Source: Cylindrospermum sp. NIES-4074 | Lineage (GTDB): Bacteria; Cyanobacteriota; Cyanobacteriia; Cyanobacteriales; Nostocaceae | Reading direction: 5' to 3' | Length of the DNA: 64,000 nucleotides | Assembly (NCBI GenBank): GCA_003994795.1 | Contig: AP018269.1 | Span: 1,553,346 to 1,617,345 of the forward strand | In this document: piece after piece, positions 37,600-46,166 of the stretch | How positions within the stretch are numbered: position 1 is the stretch's first letter | Layout of the letters: the number at the start of each line of letters is the position of its first letter | Notes under the pieces: generated by a model | Seen by the model: only the letters and a program-made list of their open reading frames with translations | Told to the model about the DNA's origin: nothing | Databases searched by the model: none | Position numbers and translations under genes: made by a program

Positions 37600-39795
37600 A
37601 TGAGTGCAATGGTTAAACCTGAAACCAGCTTTAACACACTTGAGGAAACCTGCTTAATTCCAGAGTCTACGGAACTGAGTGCGAACACAGAAGGCGTGGG
37701 TGTGGCGATCGCTTTTTGTTGTCAAAATAGTAGTATTGGTAAACTGTTACCTGATGCTTTCTATATCCATGTTTTGGCACTGCACGCCCTAGACCCCTTA
37801 CTTCAGGAACATGAAAGCCGCGCCCGGAAGGCTGCACCTCAATCACATACAGCAAATATTGTCAAATTTAGTTTCACTAAACCCAAAATTTCCTATTTGT
37901 TTTACCCCGATTTTGATACTGACCCCCATCCAGCTTTACAAGCCAGTATTCAAGTTGACCTAGAAACCCTCGAAGTAAATTACCGCGACTACAGCACCTC
38001 AGAAAATCCTCCCATTCTCCACCGCAAAGAAACCTTTGTCACCCCTGACTATCCCCTTTACGAAGAATTTGCCACCCTAACTCGTGCTCAAGAAGCTTTG
38101 GGTTTGCTAGATAATTCTAGAGGTATCGGCACAAAGACCGGATGGCAAAGGCGGCTACAAGCTTATGGAGTGGAAATACAGGGACATACCCTCATCCAAC
38201 AGCAACAAACTACCCCAGCAGCAACTGTACCACCCCGAATAGAGCGGCACAAAGCAGCAATTTTCCGCAGTGATTTATCCCGTCCTGTACGTTTAGCCCT
38301 AGAAGCTGGCTTATTTACCCCAGAAAGCACCTTTTTTGATTATGGTTGCGGACATGGTGGCGACATTACCCGCATCGCCCAACATGGTTTCAGCAGCGAC
38401 GGTTGGGACCCTTATTACTCACCAGATACACCCCAAACCCCTGCTGATATTGTCAACATTGGCTTCGTAATTAATGTTATTGAAAACCAAAGCGAACGCC
38501 GGGAAGCCTTGGTTAAAGCTTGGGAACTAACTCAGAAAGTCTTGCTAGTCGCCGCCCAAGTTTTGATTGCTGACACCAACAAAGGTGTAGTAGCTTATGG
38601 GGATGGCGTAATTACTAACCGCAACACTTTTCAGAAATATTACGACCAAGAAGAACTAAAAATTTACATTGACCAAGTGCTGGGAGTTGATGCAATTCCC
38701 GTCGCTTTGGGTGTGTATTTTGTATTTAGAGATGAAGCCCAAACAGAACTATTTCGGGCTTCTCGTTACCGTTCCCGCGCTACTACACCAAGAGTTCGCG
38801 CTTGTATCAAGCGATTTGAAGAATATCAGGAACTGTTAGCCCCCCTGATGGCTTTTGTAACTGAACGTGGACGCCTTCCCAGTAAAGACGAACTACCCCA
38901 AGAAGCTGATATTATTGCCGAATTTGGCAGTTTACGACGTGCTTTTCAAGTAATTGTACAAGCGACAGACCCCGGAGAATGGGAAGCAATATCTGAAAAA
39001 CGCCGACAAGATTTGATGGTTTATTTAGCGCTTTGTCAATTTAGCCGTCGTCCAAAATTATCGAATTTAGTCCGAGAAGCTCAAGAGGATATTTTAGGGT
39101 TATTTGGTTCTTACAAACAGGCTTGGCTAAATGCTGACCAAATGTTGCACAGCTTGGGGAATACAGAAGTTATTGTGGAACGTTGCCAAAATAGTCCCGT
39201 GGGAAAAAAATTAGCAAATTCTCTCTGGGTTCATATTTCCGCACTACAATCTTTAGACCCGTTATTGCGCCTTTATGAAGGTTGCGCTAGTCGCACCATA
39301 GGGCGTTTAGAGGAAGCAAACGTCATTAAATTCCATACCAAAACGCCCAAAATTTCTTATTTATTTTACCCAGATTTTGATGTTGACCCCCATCCATGTT
39401 TACAGACGGGGATGGAAATTGATTTACGTGATTTACACGTTACTTATCGGGATTATGATATTGATGATGACCCGCCAATATTACACCAAAAAGATGCTTT
39501 AGTCACTCCAGACTATCCGGAATATGAGAAGTTTGCTAAGTTAACTCGTCAAGAAGAAGATTGGGGACTGTTAGATAATTGGCGTAGTATTAGCCATCGT
39601 TCTGGTTGGCAAAAATGTTTAGCTGATAACTGTGCAATACTTAAAAACCATAATTTATCTCGGCGTAAAGATGCTGACCCGTATAAACTTAAAGTGCTGT
39701 GTTCTGCTGTAAGAAGTCGTCAGAGGAAAAGGCATAAAGCTAGCAACAATAAGGAATTAGATACTTCTACTAATATTGACTCAGAAGAATCTTAA
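37600..39795 (+). CDS. DNA phosphorothioation-associated putative methyltransferase
   Basis: 731 residues. A central SAM-dependent methyltransferase domain (about 215-360) has motif I FFDYGCGHGGDITRIA and a following DGWDPYY acidic loop. It matches my recall of the family named DNA phosphorothioation-associated putative methyltransferase. On either side lie two copies of one module, at about 35-190 and about 525-690. They share CQNS.(I/V)GK, LDPLL, VKF/IKF, KISYLFYPDFD.DPHP, Y(R)DY, PPILH.K and a final SGWQK-type end. The start could also be ATG 37609. No dndBCDE genes are adjacent. Confidence 0.8.
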   Translation: MSAMVKPETSFNTLEETCLIPESTELSANTEGVGVAIAFCCQNSSIGKLLPDAFYIHVLALHALDPLLQEHESRARKAAPQSHTANIVKFSFTKPKISYLFYPDFDTDPHPALQASIQVDLETLEVNYRDYSTSENPPILHRKETFVTPDYPLYEEFATLTRAQEALGLLDNSRGIGTKTGWQRRLQAYGVEIQGHTLIQQQQTTPAATVPPRIERHKAAIFRSDLSRPVRLALEAGLFTPESTFFDYGCGHGGDITRIAQHGFSSDGWDPYYSPDTPQTPADIVNIGFVINVIENQSERREALVKAWELTQKVLLVAAQVLIADTNKGVVAYGDGVITNRNTFQKYYDQEELKIYIDQVLGVDAIPVALGVYFVFRDEAQTELFRASRYRSRATTPRVRACIKRFEEYQELLAPLMAFVTERGRLPSKDELPQEADIIAEFGSLRRAFQVIVQATDPGEWEAISEKRRQDLMVYLALCQFSRRPKLSNLVREAQEDILGLFGSYKQAWLNADQMLHSLGNTEVIVERCQNSPVGKKLANSLWVHISALQSLDPLLRLYEGCASRTIGRLEEANVIKFHTKTPKISYLFYPDFDVDPHPCLQTGMEIDLRDLHVTYRDYDIDDDPPILHQKDALVTPDYPEYEKFAKLTRQEEDWGLLDNWRSISHRSGWQKCLADNCAILKNHNLSRRKDADPYKLKVLCSAVRSRQRKRHKASNNKELDTSTNIDSEES

Positions 39796-39838
39796 GTTGA
39801 TTATTTTGTTCCTGGTGGTAGCGTCCGTAACGTTACCC

Positions 39839-40285
39839 CTACCAATTTAAAAATCTTTCTAAACTTAAAATATTAGTTTTCCATTCGGAAATTAATTGTC
39901 CCTCATGATTATATTGTTTTCTCTCAGGTATATAATCATGTAATTTTTGCATATTAAACGTTTCCTCCAAATCTTGAAAAAACAAAATTTGGTTTTGAAT
40001 ATGTACGTTTTTATCATCTCTGTAGAATAACCACCATAATATAAAATTTGCATTTTGGGGATTATACATTGAAGTTATTAAACAGGACTTTGCAACTTTA
40101 TTAAACAGCATACGTTGAATGGATATTCGCCAATGTTCTTGATAGTTTTCTTTTGTCCAAAATGACAAAGGAGATAAAAAAGATTCTTCAAAAGCATTAA
40201 TATTTATTTTTCCCAAGCAAACTTTATCTTGATGTTCGGAACTAAAAAATGGCGGTGATATAAACTTAATATCAAATTTATTCAT
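39839..40285 (-). CDS. Possible CdiI-family immunity protein
   Basis: 148 residues: the start MNKFDIKFISPPFF, then GKININAFEESFLSPLSFW, a W-R-I-S-I helix, CLITSMYNPQNANFILWWLFYR, and VHIQNQILFF. This pattern resembles immunity proteins of contact-dependent inhibition systems (CdiI type) as I recall them. The gene is AT-rich and lies 30 bp downstream of the M15-like gene on the same strand, as in an effector-immunity pair. The assignment needs a profile search. Confidence 0.5.
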   Translation of the reverse strand: MNKFDIKFISPPFFSSEHQDKVCLGKININAFEESFLSPLSFWTKENYQEHWRISIQRMLFNKVAKSCLITSMYNPQNANFILWWLFYRDDKNVHIQNQILFFQDLEETFNMQKLHDYIPERKQYNHEGQLISEWKTNILSLERFLNW

Positions 40286-40315
40286 GATTATAAGATTATT
40301 TTTTAATTAGTTTAG

Positions 40316-40894
40316 TTAAATCTGCTTGGCTAATTTTACCCAATGTTCAATTCCCTTTTTTGTAGGTTGACCAAGGCTGCCAAATGTCCAAATATCTCTT
40401 TTATGCTGGGGGCCATAGCTAATGTGAATTGGTCTTTGGGTTCCGTAGAAGTAAAGAGAATCAAAGGGGAGTTGTGTTTGCAGAACCCATTCCACAAGTT
40501 GGTTACTAGGTAAATTTGTGATTATAAAATCACAAGATGCTCCCAATCTTTCGCAGTAGTATTTGCCGTTATTTTTGACTTCATGAGCCATGTGTTGGTC
40601 TAAATTAGGCGCTATGCGACCGTTTTTTTGACCCGTCTCTGGGTCGGTTTTTTCGAGATGCTTTTTTAAATCCTGGGAACAAAAACCATAGGTGAGGTGA
40701 AAGTTTTCGATTCCGAAAAAATCTATAATGGGGTCAATAATAAATTTATTTAATTCTTCTATTGCCGGAATTACTTCGGGAAGATTTTTAGGGTATGGGT
40801 TGATTTGATTGGTATATTTTTTATAAGTCTGCGTGCAGGTACAGAATTCATCTAGGGTGAGATATTTGCCTAGTTTTAATTCTCTTGGATTCAT
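40316..40894 (-). CDS. M15-like (Hedgehog/DD-peptidase fold) protein, possible effector
   Basis: 192 residues without signal peptide. The C-terminal half looks like a minimal M15_3 peptidase: QHMAH (His101 or His104), GASCDFII (Asp122), and RPIHISYGP (His157) are in the order His-Asp-His expected for a zinc site. The segment between the first His and the Asp is longer than usual. LPFDSLYFYGTQ matches the strand before the last ligand. It has an AT-rich composition and no homologue of a delivery protein nearby. Function as a toxin is inference. Confidence 0.5.
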   Translation of the reverse strand: MNPRELKLGKYLTLDEFCTCTQTYKKYTNQINPYPKNLPEVIPAIEELNKFIIDPIIDFFGIENFHLTYGFCSQDLKKHLEKTDPETGQKNGRIAPNLDQHMAHEVKNNGKYYCERLGASCDFIITNLPSNQLVEWVLQTQLPFDSLYFYGTQRPIHISYGPQHKRDIWTFGSLGQPTKKGIEHWVKLAKQI

Positions 40895-41320
40895 GAAAAA
40901 ATGCTATGGTAGAATTATTAAGCTTTTATATATTTAGTTTATATTATTTGGGCGGGCAAGATGCCCACCCCACAAGAGTTTTATTTATTTTAATTCGCTA
41001 GTATTTATGTAAACTGAGATAATAAAATTTAGTGGCTAAGGTTTTTCATATTGAGTTTACATTAACCGGATGGGCAAGATGTCCAACGCCACTTGCTTTA
41101 AGTCGGGGAACCTGCCCAACGCAGTGGCTCCCCCACAAGAGGTTTTTTGATTGAGAATTGGATGAGTATTAAACCACAGATGTAGACGCAAAGCGGTGAA
41201 CCAGCGCGGTCTTGGGGGTTTCCCCCATGAGCGACTGGTGAACCCGTAGGGCTTGCCGAAGGCTACACAGATAAACACAGATGAATAAAAGAGAATTTAT
41301 CTGTGTTTGTAAATGGTTAA
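40895..41320. repeat. Intergenic cluster of dispersed repeats
   Basis: 426 bp. A GGGCGGGCA/TGCCCACCC hairpin lies at 40951-40971. A second copy of that family (from 41070) is split by a small hairpin-ended insertion at 41088-41128. A further insertion with GTAG/CTAC ends interrupts an ACCACAGAT...ACACAGATAAACAC sequence at about 41180-41266. No gene is present. Confidence 0.7.
41088..41128. mobile_element. 41-bp hairpin-ended element inside another repeat
   Basis: It begins GCCACT(T)GC and ends GCAGTGGC, an 8-bp stem with one bulged T. Removing it restores a repeat like the one at 40951-40976. A relative with compensating stem changes occurs at 47667-47707. Confidence 0.6.
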
Positions 41321-41689
41321 TTAGGGGGTTTGCTGGGTTCTTGTGAGTTCGATGCTGATTTTGCCGCTAAAGTCGGGAATGGGTGCTGCGGGTTTGCTCA
41401 AAATGACTTGGACTTGAGTAACGCGATCGCTTTCTTGTAGGATAGCATTGGCGATCGCATTTGCTAGTTTTTCCACTAAGGCAAACTTGGATGTCTTGAT
41501 GAGGTGTTGAATCAGGCTAATAACGCTACGATAGTCGAGAGTATCTGCGATCGCATCAGTGTCACCAGCGGTAGCAAGATCCAGCCATAATTTTACATCT
41601 ACCTCAAACCATTGCCCTAGCACCTGTTCCTCTGGTAAGAACCCTGTGTAACCATAGGCACGAATTCCGGTTAAATGAATACAGTCCAT
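41321..41689 (-). CDS. folB: Dihydroneopterin aldolase
   Basis: 122-residue folate pathway enzyme that converts dihydroneopterin to 6-hydroxymethyl-dihydropterin. Family features are IHLTGIRAYGYTGFLPEEQ, the DTLDYRSVISLI segment, LVEKLANAIANAIL with the conserved Glu, and the late VILSKPAAPIPDF. It has the usual length. It is divergent from menD. Confidence 0.93.
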   Translation of the reverse strand: MDCIHLTGIRAYGYTGFLPEEQVLGQWFEVDVKLWLDLATAGDTDAIADTLDYRSVISLIQHLIKTSKFALVEKLANAIANAILQESDRVTQVQVILSKPAAPIPDFSGKISIELTRTQQTP

Positions 41690-41853
41690 AAGAATTTACA
41701 TAGTTTTCACTTGAATATTTATACTATAGGTCAAGACGTTTCACGAAACATCTCTACATTCCTCATTCCCTTGTCGGTAAGGGGGTTCAGTCATGCAATT
41801 AGTACACAAAAAAATCTCAAATTAACAATCTTCTTATTTCTATATTTAATTTA

Positions 41854-43608
41854 ATGCCGCTTACTTTTAAGAATGTTAATCAACTTTGGGCGTATATCTT
41901 AACAGAGACGCTAAAACGCTTGGGTTTGACTTGCGCTGTCATTTGTCCCGGTTCCCGTTCGACACCTTTAACGGTGGCTTTTGCCCAACAAGTACCTAAT
42001 ATTGAAGCGATTTCGATTCTGGATGAACGTTCTGCCGCTTTTTTTGCTTTGGGACAAGCTAAAGCAACAGGACGCCCTGTGGTGCTTGTTTGCACTTCGG
42101 GGACTGCGGGAGCGAACTTTTACCCTGCGGTAATTGAAGCTAAAGAAAGTCGTATCCCTTTGTTGATTTTAACCGCAGATAGACCGGCAGAATTGCGAGA
42201 TTGTCATTCCGGGCAAACTATCGACCAAGTGAAATTATATGGCAGTTATCCCAACTGGTACGCAGAGTTAGCTTTACCCTCTTTAGACATGAGGATGCTA
42301 GCTTATCTCAGACAAATGATAATTCATAGCTGGGAGCGTTGCCAATCTCCCACAGGGGGGACTGTACATCTAAATATTCCCTTTCGCGATCCTCTCGCAC
42401 CGATACCTGATGTAGAGACGTTTTATGAAACGTCTCTACAGTTATTACTCTCAGAGTTTCACCCAAAAGAGTTTTTTTCGGGGATAGTCCACACCGAATT
42501 ACCCATTACCAGTTACCCAATTCCCGAAGAGTGGCAAAGATGTCAAAACGGGATAATTATCGCTGGAGTAGCCCAACCGCAACGACCACAGGAATATTGT
42601 AGTGCGATCGCTAAACTTTCTCAAACACTCAACTGGCCAGTTTTAGCTGAGGGACTTTCCCCAGTGAGAAATTATGCTGAACTCAACCCCTATTTAATTT
42701 CTACCTATGATTTGATTTTGCGAAATCAGCAACTTGCAAAACAGCTAACACCAGAAATGGTAATTCAAATTGGGGAAATGCCCACAAGTAAAGAATTGCG
42801 GAATTGGATAACTACCACAAAACCGCGATATTGGGTAATTGATCCTAGTCTTCAAAATCTAGATTCTTTACATGGGAAAACAACCCATTTACGAATATCT
42901 GTAGAAAATCTAGAGACTGAGAAACTAGAGATAAATAGAAATCGGGAATATTTGCAAAAATGGTGTGATGCTGAAACGCAAGTTAGAAAAAATATTGATG
43001 ATACCTTTGAAAATATAGAAGAATTAATTGAAAGTAAAGCAGCTTGGTTAATTTCTCAAAATCTCCCACCAGAAACACCGCTGTTTATTTCCAATAGTAT
43101 GCCGGTGCGGGATGTAGAATTTTTCTGGAAACCAAATAATTTAAAAATCACATCTTATTTTAACCGGGGTGCAAATGGCATTGATGGCACATTATCCACC
43201 GCTTTAGGAATAGCACATCGTCAGCAAAGCAGTGTAATGTTAACAGGAGATTTAGCCCTGTTGCACGATACCAACGGTTTTTTAATTAGAAACAAATTTG
43301 TTGGACACCAGACAATTATCTTAATTAACAACAACGGCGGGGGAATTTTTGAAATGTTACCCATTGCCAATTTTGAACCCCCCTTTGAAGAGTTTTTTGC
43401 CACTCCCCAGGATATTGATTTTGCTCAGTTATGCGCTACATACAAGGTGCAGCATGAATTGATTATTTCTTGGGAGCATTTGCAGAAAAGATTAAACCCG
43501 CTACCAACTACAGGTATTCGGGTTTTAGAGGTAAGAACAAATCGCAAATTAGATGCGAAGTGGAGAAAGGATAATTTAAGTAACTTTTCGGTGGGTATTG
43601 TGATTTAA
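41854..43608 (+). CDS. menD: 2-succinyl-5-enolpyruvyl-6-hydroxy-3-cyclohexene-1-carboxylate synthase
   Basis: Thiamine-diphosphate enzyme of phylloquinone synthesis (isochorismate plus 2-oxoglutarate to SEPHCHC). The 584-residue product has CPGSRSTPL, the catalytic ERSAAFFALG Glu, RGANGIDG, and the metal/TPP motif GDLALLHDTNG ending NNNGGG. The reading frame carries two repeat insertions: a perfect 13-bp palindrome at 42411-42440 (VETFYETSLQ) and a heptad run at 42498-42525 (LPITSYPIP). Both lie in the linker before the central domain. menB is encoded at 49727. Confidence 0.93.
   Translation: MPLTFKNVNQLWAYILTETLKRLGLTCAVICPGSRSTPLTVAFAQQVPNIEAISILDERSAAFFALGQAKATGRPVVLVCTSGTAGANFYPAVIEAKESRIPLLILTADRPAELRDCHSGQTIDQVKLYGSYPNWYAELALPSLDMRMLAYLRQMIIHSWERCQSPTGGTVHLNIPFRDPLAPIPDVETFYETSLQLLLSEFHPKEFFSGIVHTELPITSYPIPEEWQRCQNGIIIAGVAQPQRPQEYCSAIAKLSQTLNWPVLAEGLSPVRNYAELNPYLISTYDLILRNQQLAKQLTPEMVIQIGEMPTSKELRNWITTTKPRYWVIDPSLQNLDSLHGKTTHLRISVENLETEKLEINRNREYLQKWCDAETQVRKNIDDTFENIEELIESKAAWLISQNLPPETPLFISNSMPVRDVEFFWKPNNLKITSYFNRGANGIDGTLSTALGIAHRQQSSVMLTGDLALLHDTNGFLIRNKFVGHQTIILINNNGGGIFEMLPIANFEPPFEEFFATPQDIDFAQLCATYKVQHELIISWEHLQKRLNPLPTTGIRVLEVRTNRKLDAKWRKDNLSNFSVGIVI
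42411..42440. repeat. Perfect palindrome within menD
   Basis: TGTAGAGACGTTT and its exact complement AAACGTCTCTACA flank TATG. Imperfect relatives occur at about 41733-41757 and near 5600. The insert keeps the menD frame. Confidence 0.85.
42498..42525. repeat. Heptad repeat within menD
   Basis: Four 7-bp units (ATTACCC, ATTACCA, GTTACCC, AATTCCC) lie in frame and encode LPITSYPIP. Confidence 0.8.
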
Positions 43609-43664
43609 GTATTCTCTGATAAGCATTAAAAGGAAAGGCTTTCACAGTAATGCTAGCAAGCTAT

Positions 43665-45113
43665 CCCTCTTCTGTCACTTTCCGAAATAAACAAGCAGTA
43701 AATACAGTAAATTATGCAGAGGAATAAAAGGGTTTGAAGCCATTCATAGCACTAATAAGTTGGTTAAATCCGAGCAACAAATTGGAATTGGGAAAAACAT
43801 CAAGCCAGGGATAAATCAACCAAAAGAGTAAAAGTGGTTGGACAATTAAGCGCAGATTATTGAGAGTATTCTTCCATCCAGTTTGATGATTCCATTGCTG
43901 ATGCACAGTGAAATCAACTGAACTGTTTTCTGATATGTCAGGTGGAATTTGAGGAGATTGAAGGGAGGATAAGAACGTTGGAGAGTGTAAACTAATCATA
44001 GTGTAAACACAAAAAATAATTTCCCACCACCGCTCAATATGCTGGAAACTAGTAAACCGATAATCTGTCCAACCTAATTCCTGCTTACACTGACGAAAAC
44101 CATATTCTACCCATGTTCTCAAGCCATATAGGTTACCCAAAGTTTTCTTAAGTTTACCTTTGAGATTTGTCATCACAAAGGAAGTAGAATTTTCCGGCAT
44201 TGTTTCTGGGTCAGTGGTTACTTCCCAGTAAGTTATATCCCTTCTCTTACCATAAATTATTTCACGGATATATCTATTCTCTGATTTTTGGTTGCTAAAT
44301 GTTCTGGTAAATTTACACCACTTATTCGCCCTAACACTCTGATTAGCTGGCAGCCAGACACCATGATTACTTCTAATAGCTACCACATAAGCTAAGTTAT
44401 ATGCTGCTAATTTCCTGATAAACTGGCTACTCTCACCATATAAACTGTCTGCCAATACCAATTCAATATTAAAGCCCAACTCTATCAATTCTGTAATTAT
44501 TTCTGTTGCTAATTCTATCTTGGTTTTATATTTATCTCCTGCTTTTAGCGTCCCTTGAGGTTTGAATACTTTGAACAGTAGCGGAAATGTTATGTTGGCG
44601 TAAACTCCGTAGGCATTGACTGAAACTATCCCATTATCTATTTTCCCCACACTTCCTAAATATTGTCTGGCTACATAATCAGTCTTTTTACCTTTTTTCC
44701 TATCTCCTGTTTCATCGATGACTATGGTAATTGCTTTTCCATCTAATGCTCTTTTGATTTCCTCTATTCTTCGACTTCTTAATTTTTCTACTGACCACTC
44801 TGAATTAGCGATGAAATGATGTAATGATTGTGCGGAATTTATGCTTACTACTTTCGCTATTTCTGGTAAAGATTTTCTCTTGAGCGTTGAGATTATTCCC
44901 AAATGTAAATATTTAAAGCACTCATAATTTCTTACTTCTTTGAATATGTCTCTGTACTCTTCACAATATTCATCTATCACTCCCACTGTCGGGTGGGCAT
45001 CTCGACGTAAATGTTTAAGGATTTGTAGTTCTACGTCCATTGCTCTACCTACCTTGTAGAGTTTTTTCTTTTAACTATTATATTCTTTATTCCCGGAAAG
45101 TGACAGAAGAGGG
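43665..45113. mobile_element. Complete IS701-family insertion sequence
   Basis: About 1.45 kb with terminal inverted repeats (left CCCTCTTCTGTCACTTTCC, right GGAAAGTGACAGAAGAGGG) and a 4-bp direct duplication CTAT at 43661-43664 and 45114-45117, as expected for IS701. It carries one full transposase on the minus strand. The right flank is the left end of the IS630 element, so it is a nested insertion. Confidence 0.9.
43712..45040 (-). CDS. IS701-family transposase
   Basis: 442 residues with a DDE-type catalytic core: ITIVIDETGDRKKG, VLADSLYGES (second Asp), and a Glu in the GLRTWVEYGFRQCKQELGWTDY region in outline. It is the sole gene of the IS701 element. There are no stops or frameshifts, so the element may be active. 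Confidence 0.92.
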   Translation of the reverse strand: MDVELQILKHLRRDAHPTVGVIDEYCEEYRDIFKEVRNYECFKYLHLGIISTLKRKSLPEIAKVVSINSAQSLHHFIANSEWSVEKLRSRRIEEIKRALDGKAITIVIDETGDRKKGKKTDYVARQYLGSVGKIDNGIVSVNAYGVYANITFPLLFKVFKPQGTLKAGDKYKTKIELATEIITELIELGFNIELVLADSLYGESSQFIRKLAAYNLAYVVAIRSNHGVWLPANQSVRANKWCKFTRTFSNQKSENRYIREIIYGKRRDITYWEVTTDPETMPENSTSFVMTNLKGKLKKTLGNLYGLRTWVEYGFRQCKQELGWTDYRFTSFQHIERWWEIIFCVYTMISLHSPTFLSSLQSPQIPPDISENSSVDFTVHQQWNHQTGWKNTLNNLRLIVQPLLLFWLIYPWLDVFPNSNLLLGFNQLISAMNGFKPFYSSA

Positions 45114-45182
45114 CTATAGCTATAGCCATCAAGATTAGGACGTAAACTATAAGAGTTCCCACATAGCATCTACCCCATTTCA

Positions 45183-45569
45183 ATGGCTAAACCCTATAGT
45201 GATGATTTCCGGCAAAAGGTTATGCAAGCGATCGAATTGGACGGTCTCAAGAAGTGTGAGGCAAGCCTTCTGTTCAATATTAGTCGCAATACAATTAACT
45301 TGTGGTGTCAACGCAAAGCCGAAACGGGTGATGTCAAACCTAAACAGAGGAAAGCATCGCCGCAGAAGGGCAAAATTAGGGATTGGGAGAAGTTTCGCAC
45401 ATTTGTCAAAGCGCAAGGGGATAAAACCCAAAGTGAAATGGCACAGCTATGGGATGGACAGATTAGCCAACGCACAATTTCCAGGGCTTTGCAAAAGATA
45501 GGACATACTCGTAAAAAAAAACATACGGATATAGTCAACGAGATGAAGCCAAGCGGGCAGCATTCTTAA
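45183..45569 (+). CDS. IS630 transposase, orfA part (helix-turn-helix)
   Basis: 128 codons: MAKPYSDDFRQKVMQAIE, then a helix-turn-helix (KCEASLLFNISRNTINLW) and TQSEMAQLWDGQISQRTISRAL. The natural product probably shifts by -1 in the A9 run at 45513-45521 into orfB, giving KKTYGYSQRDEAKR and a protein of about 293 residues. The orfA tail after the shift (HTDIVNEMKPSGQHS) is out of family. Confidence 0.88.
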   Translation: MAKPYSDDFRQKVMQAIELDGLKKCEASLLFNISRNTINLWCQRKAETGDVKPKQRKASPQKGKIRDWEKFRTFVKAQGDKTQSEMAQLWDGQISQRTISRALQKIGHTRKKKHTDIVNEMKPSGQHS

Positions 45570-46060
45570 CGCAACTGGAGAACCCCAAAGCGCCGCACCT
45601 AGTATATGTTGATGAGTCTGGTATGGATGAACGCGATAATTACGGTTACGGATACTCCCCTGTTGGAGAACGCTTTTACGACCTCAAATCAGGTTGTCGC
45701 AAGGGTCGCATCAATATGATTGCTGGCTATCGAGATGGACAACTAATTGCGCCATTTACGATTGAGGGGGCGTGTAACCGTACCGTGTTTGAAACCTGGT
45801 TAGAAACTTGCTTGATTCCGATGCTACGACCCGGTGAGTGGGTGATTGTCGATAATGCTACCTTTCATCGTGGCGGTCGGATTGCTCAATTAATTGAAGA
45901 GGCAGGGTGTCAGTTAGTTTACCTACCGCCTTATTCACCTGATCTCAATCGCATTGAAAAGTGTTGGGCCACTTTGAAAAGTAGGGTTCGCAAGATTTTA
46001 TCCACATCGGATAATTTACGTGATGCAATGGAAATCGTTCTCAAGCAAGCAGCGTCCTAA
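45515..46060 (+). CDS. IS630 transposase, orfB part (DDE catalytic domain)
   Basis: The frame is open from 45515 without its own good start until ATG 45623, so it is probably expressed by -1 frameshifting from orfA. The catalytic residues lie in VYVDESGMDERDNYGYG, VIVDNATFHRGG, and SPDLNRIEKCWATLK (D, D, E). The reading is complete to the stop at 46060, 20 bp before the right terminus. Confidence 0.9.
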   Translation, partial: KKTYGYSQRDEAKRAAFLTQLENPKAPHLVYVDESGMDERDNYGYGYSPVGERFYDLKSGCRKGRINMIAGYRDGQLIAPFTIEGACNRTVFETWLETCLIPMLRPGEWVIVDNATFHRGGRIAQLIEEAGCQLVYLPPYSPDLNRIEKCWATLKSRVRKILSTSDNLRDAMEIVLKQAAS

Positions 46061-46166
46061 TTAATCTGGCTACGGCTATAACACACCAAAAATCATGAGA
46101 TAATCCAAACTAAAATAGCCACTGTTAATACCAGTGACTATTTTTATATTTAATACAAGGGATTAA

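Larger units (their letters stand above)
45115..46080. mobile_element. Complete IS630-family insertion sequence
   Basis: About 966 bp. The left end reads TATAGCTATAGCC...ATTAGGACG. The right end, reverse complemented, reads TATAGCCGTAGCC...ATTAGGACG, giving imperfect inverted repeats. TA dinucleotides at both ends fit the family target. Its left terminus is directly abutted by IS701 and shares the CTAT bases. Confidence 0.85.

Noticed and set aside
41057-41278. 73-codon minus-strand open frame
   Set aside because: It consists of dispersed repeat insertions.
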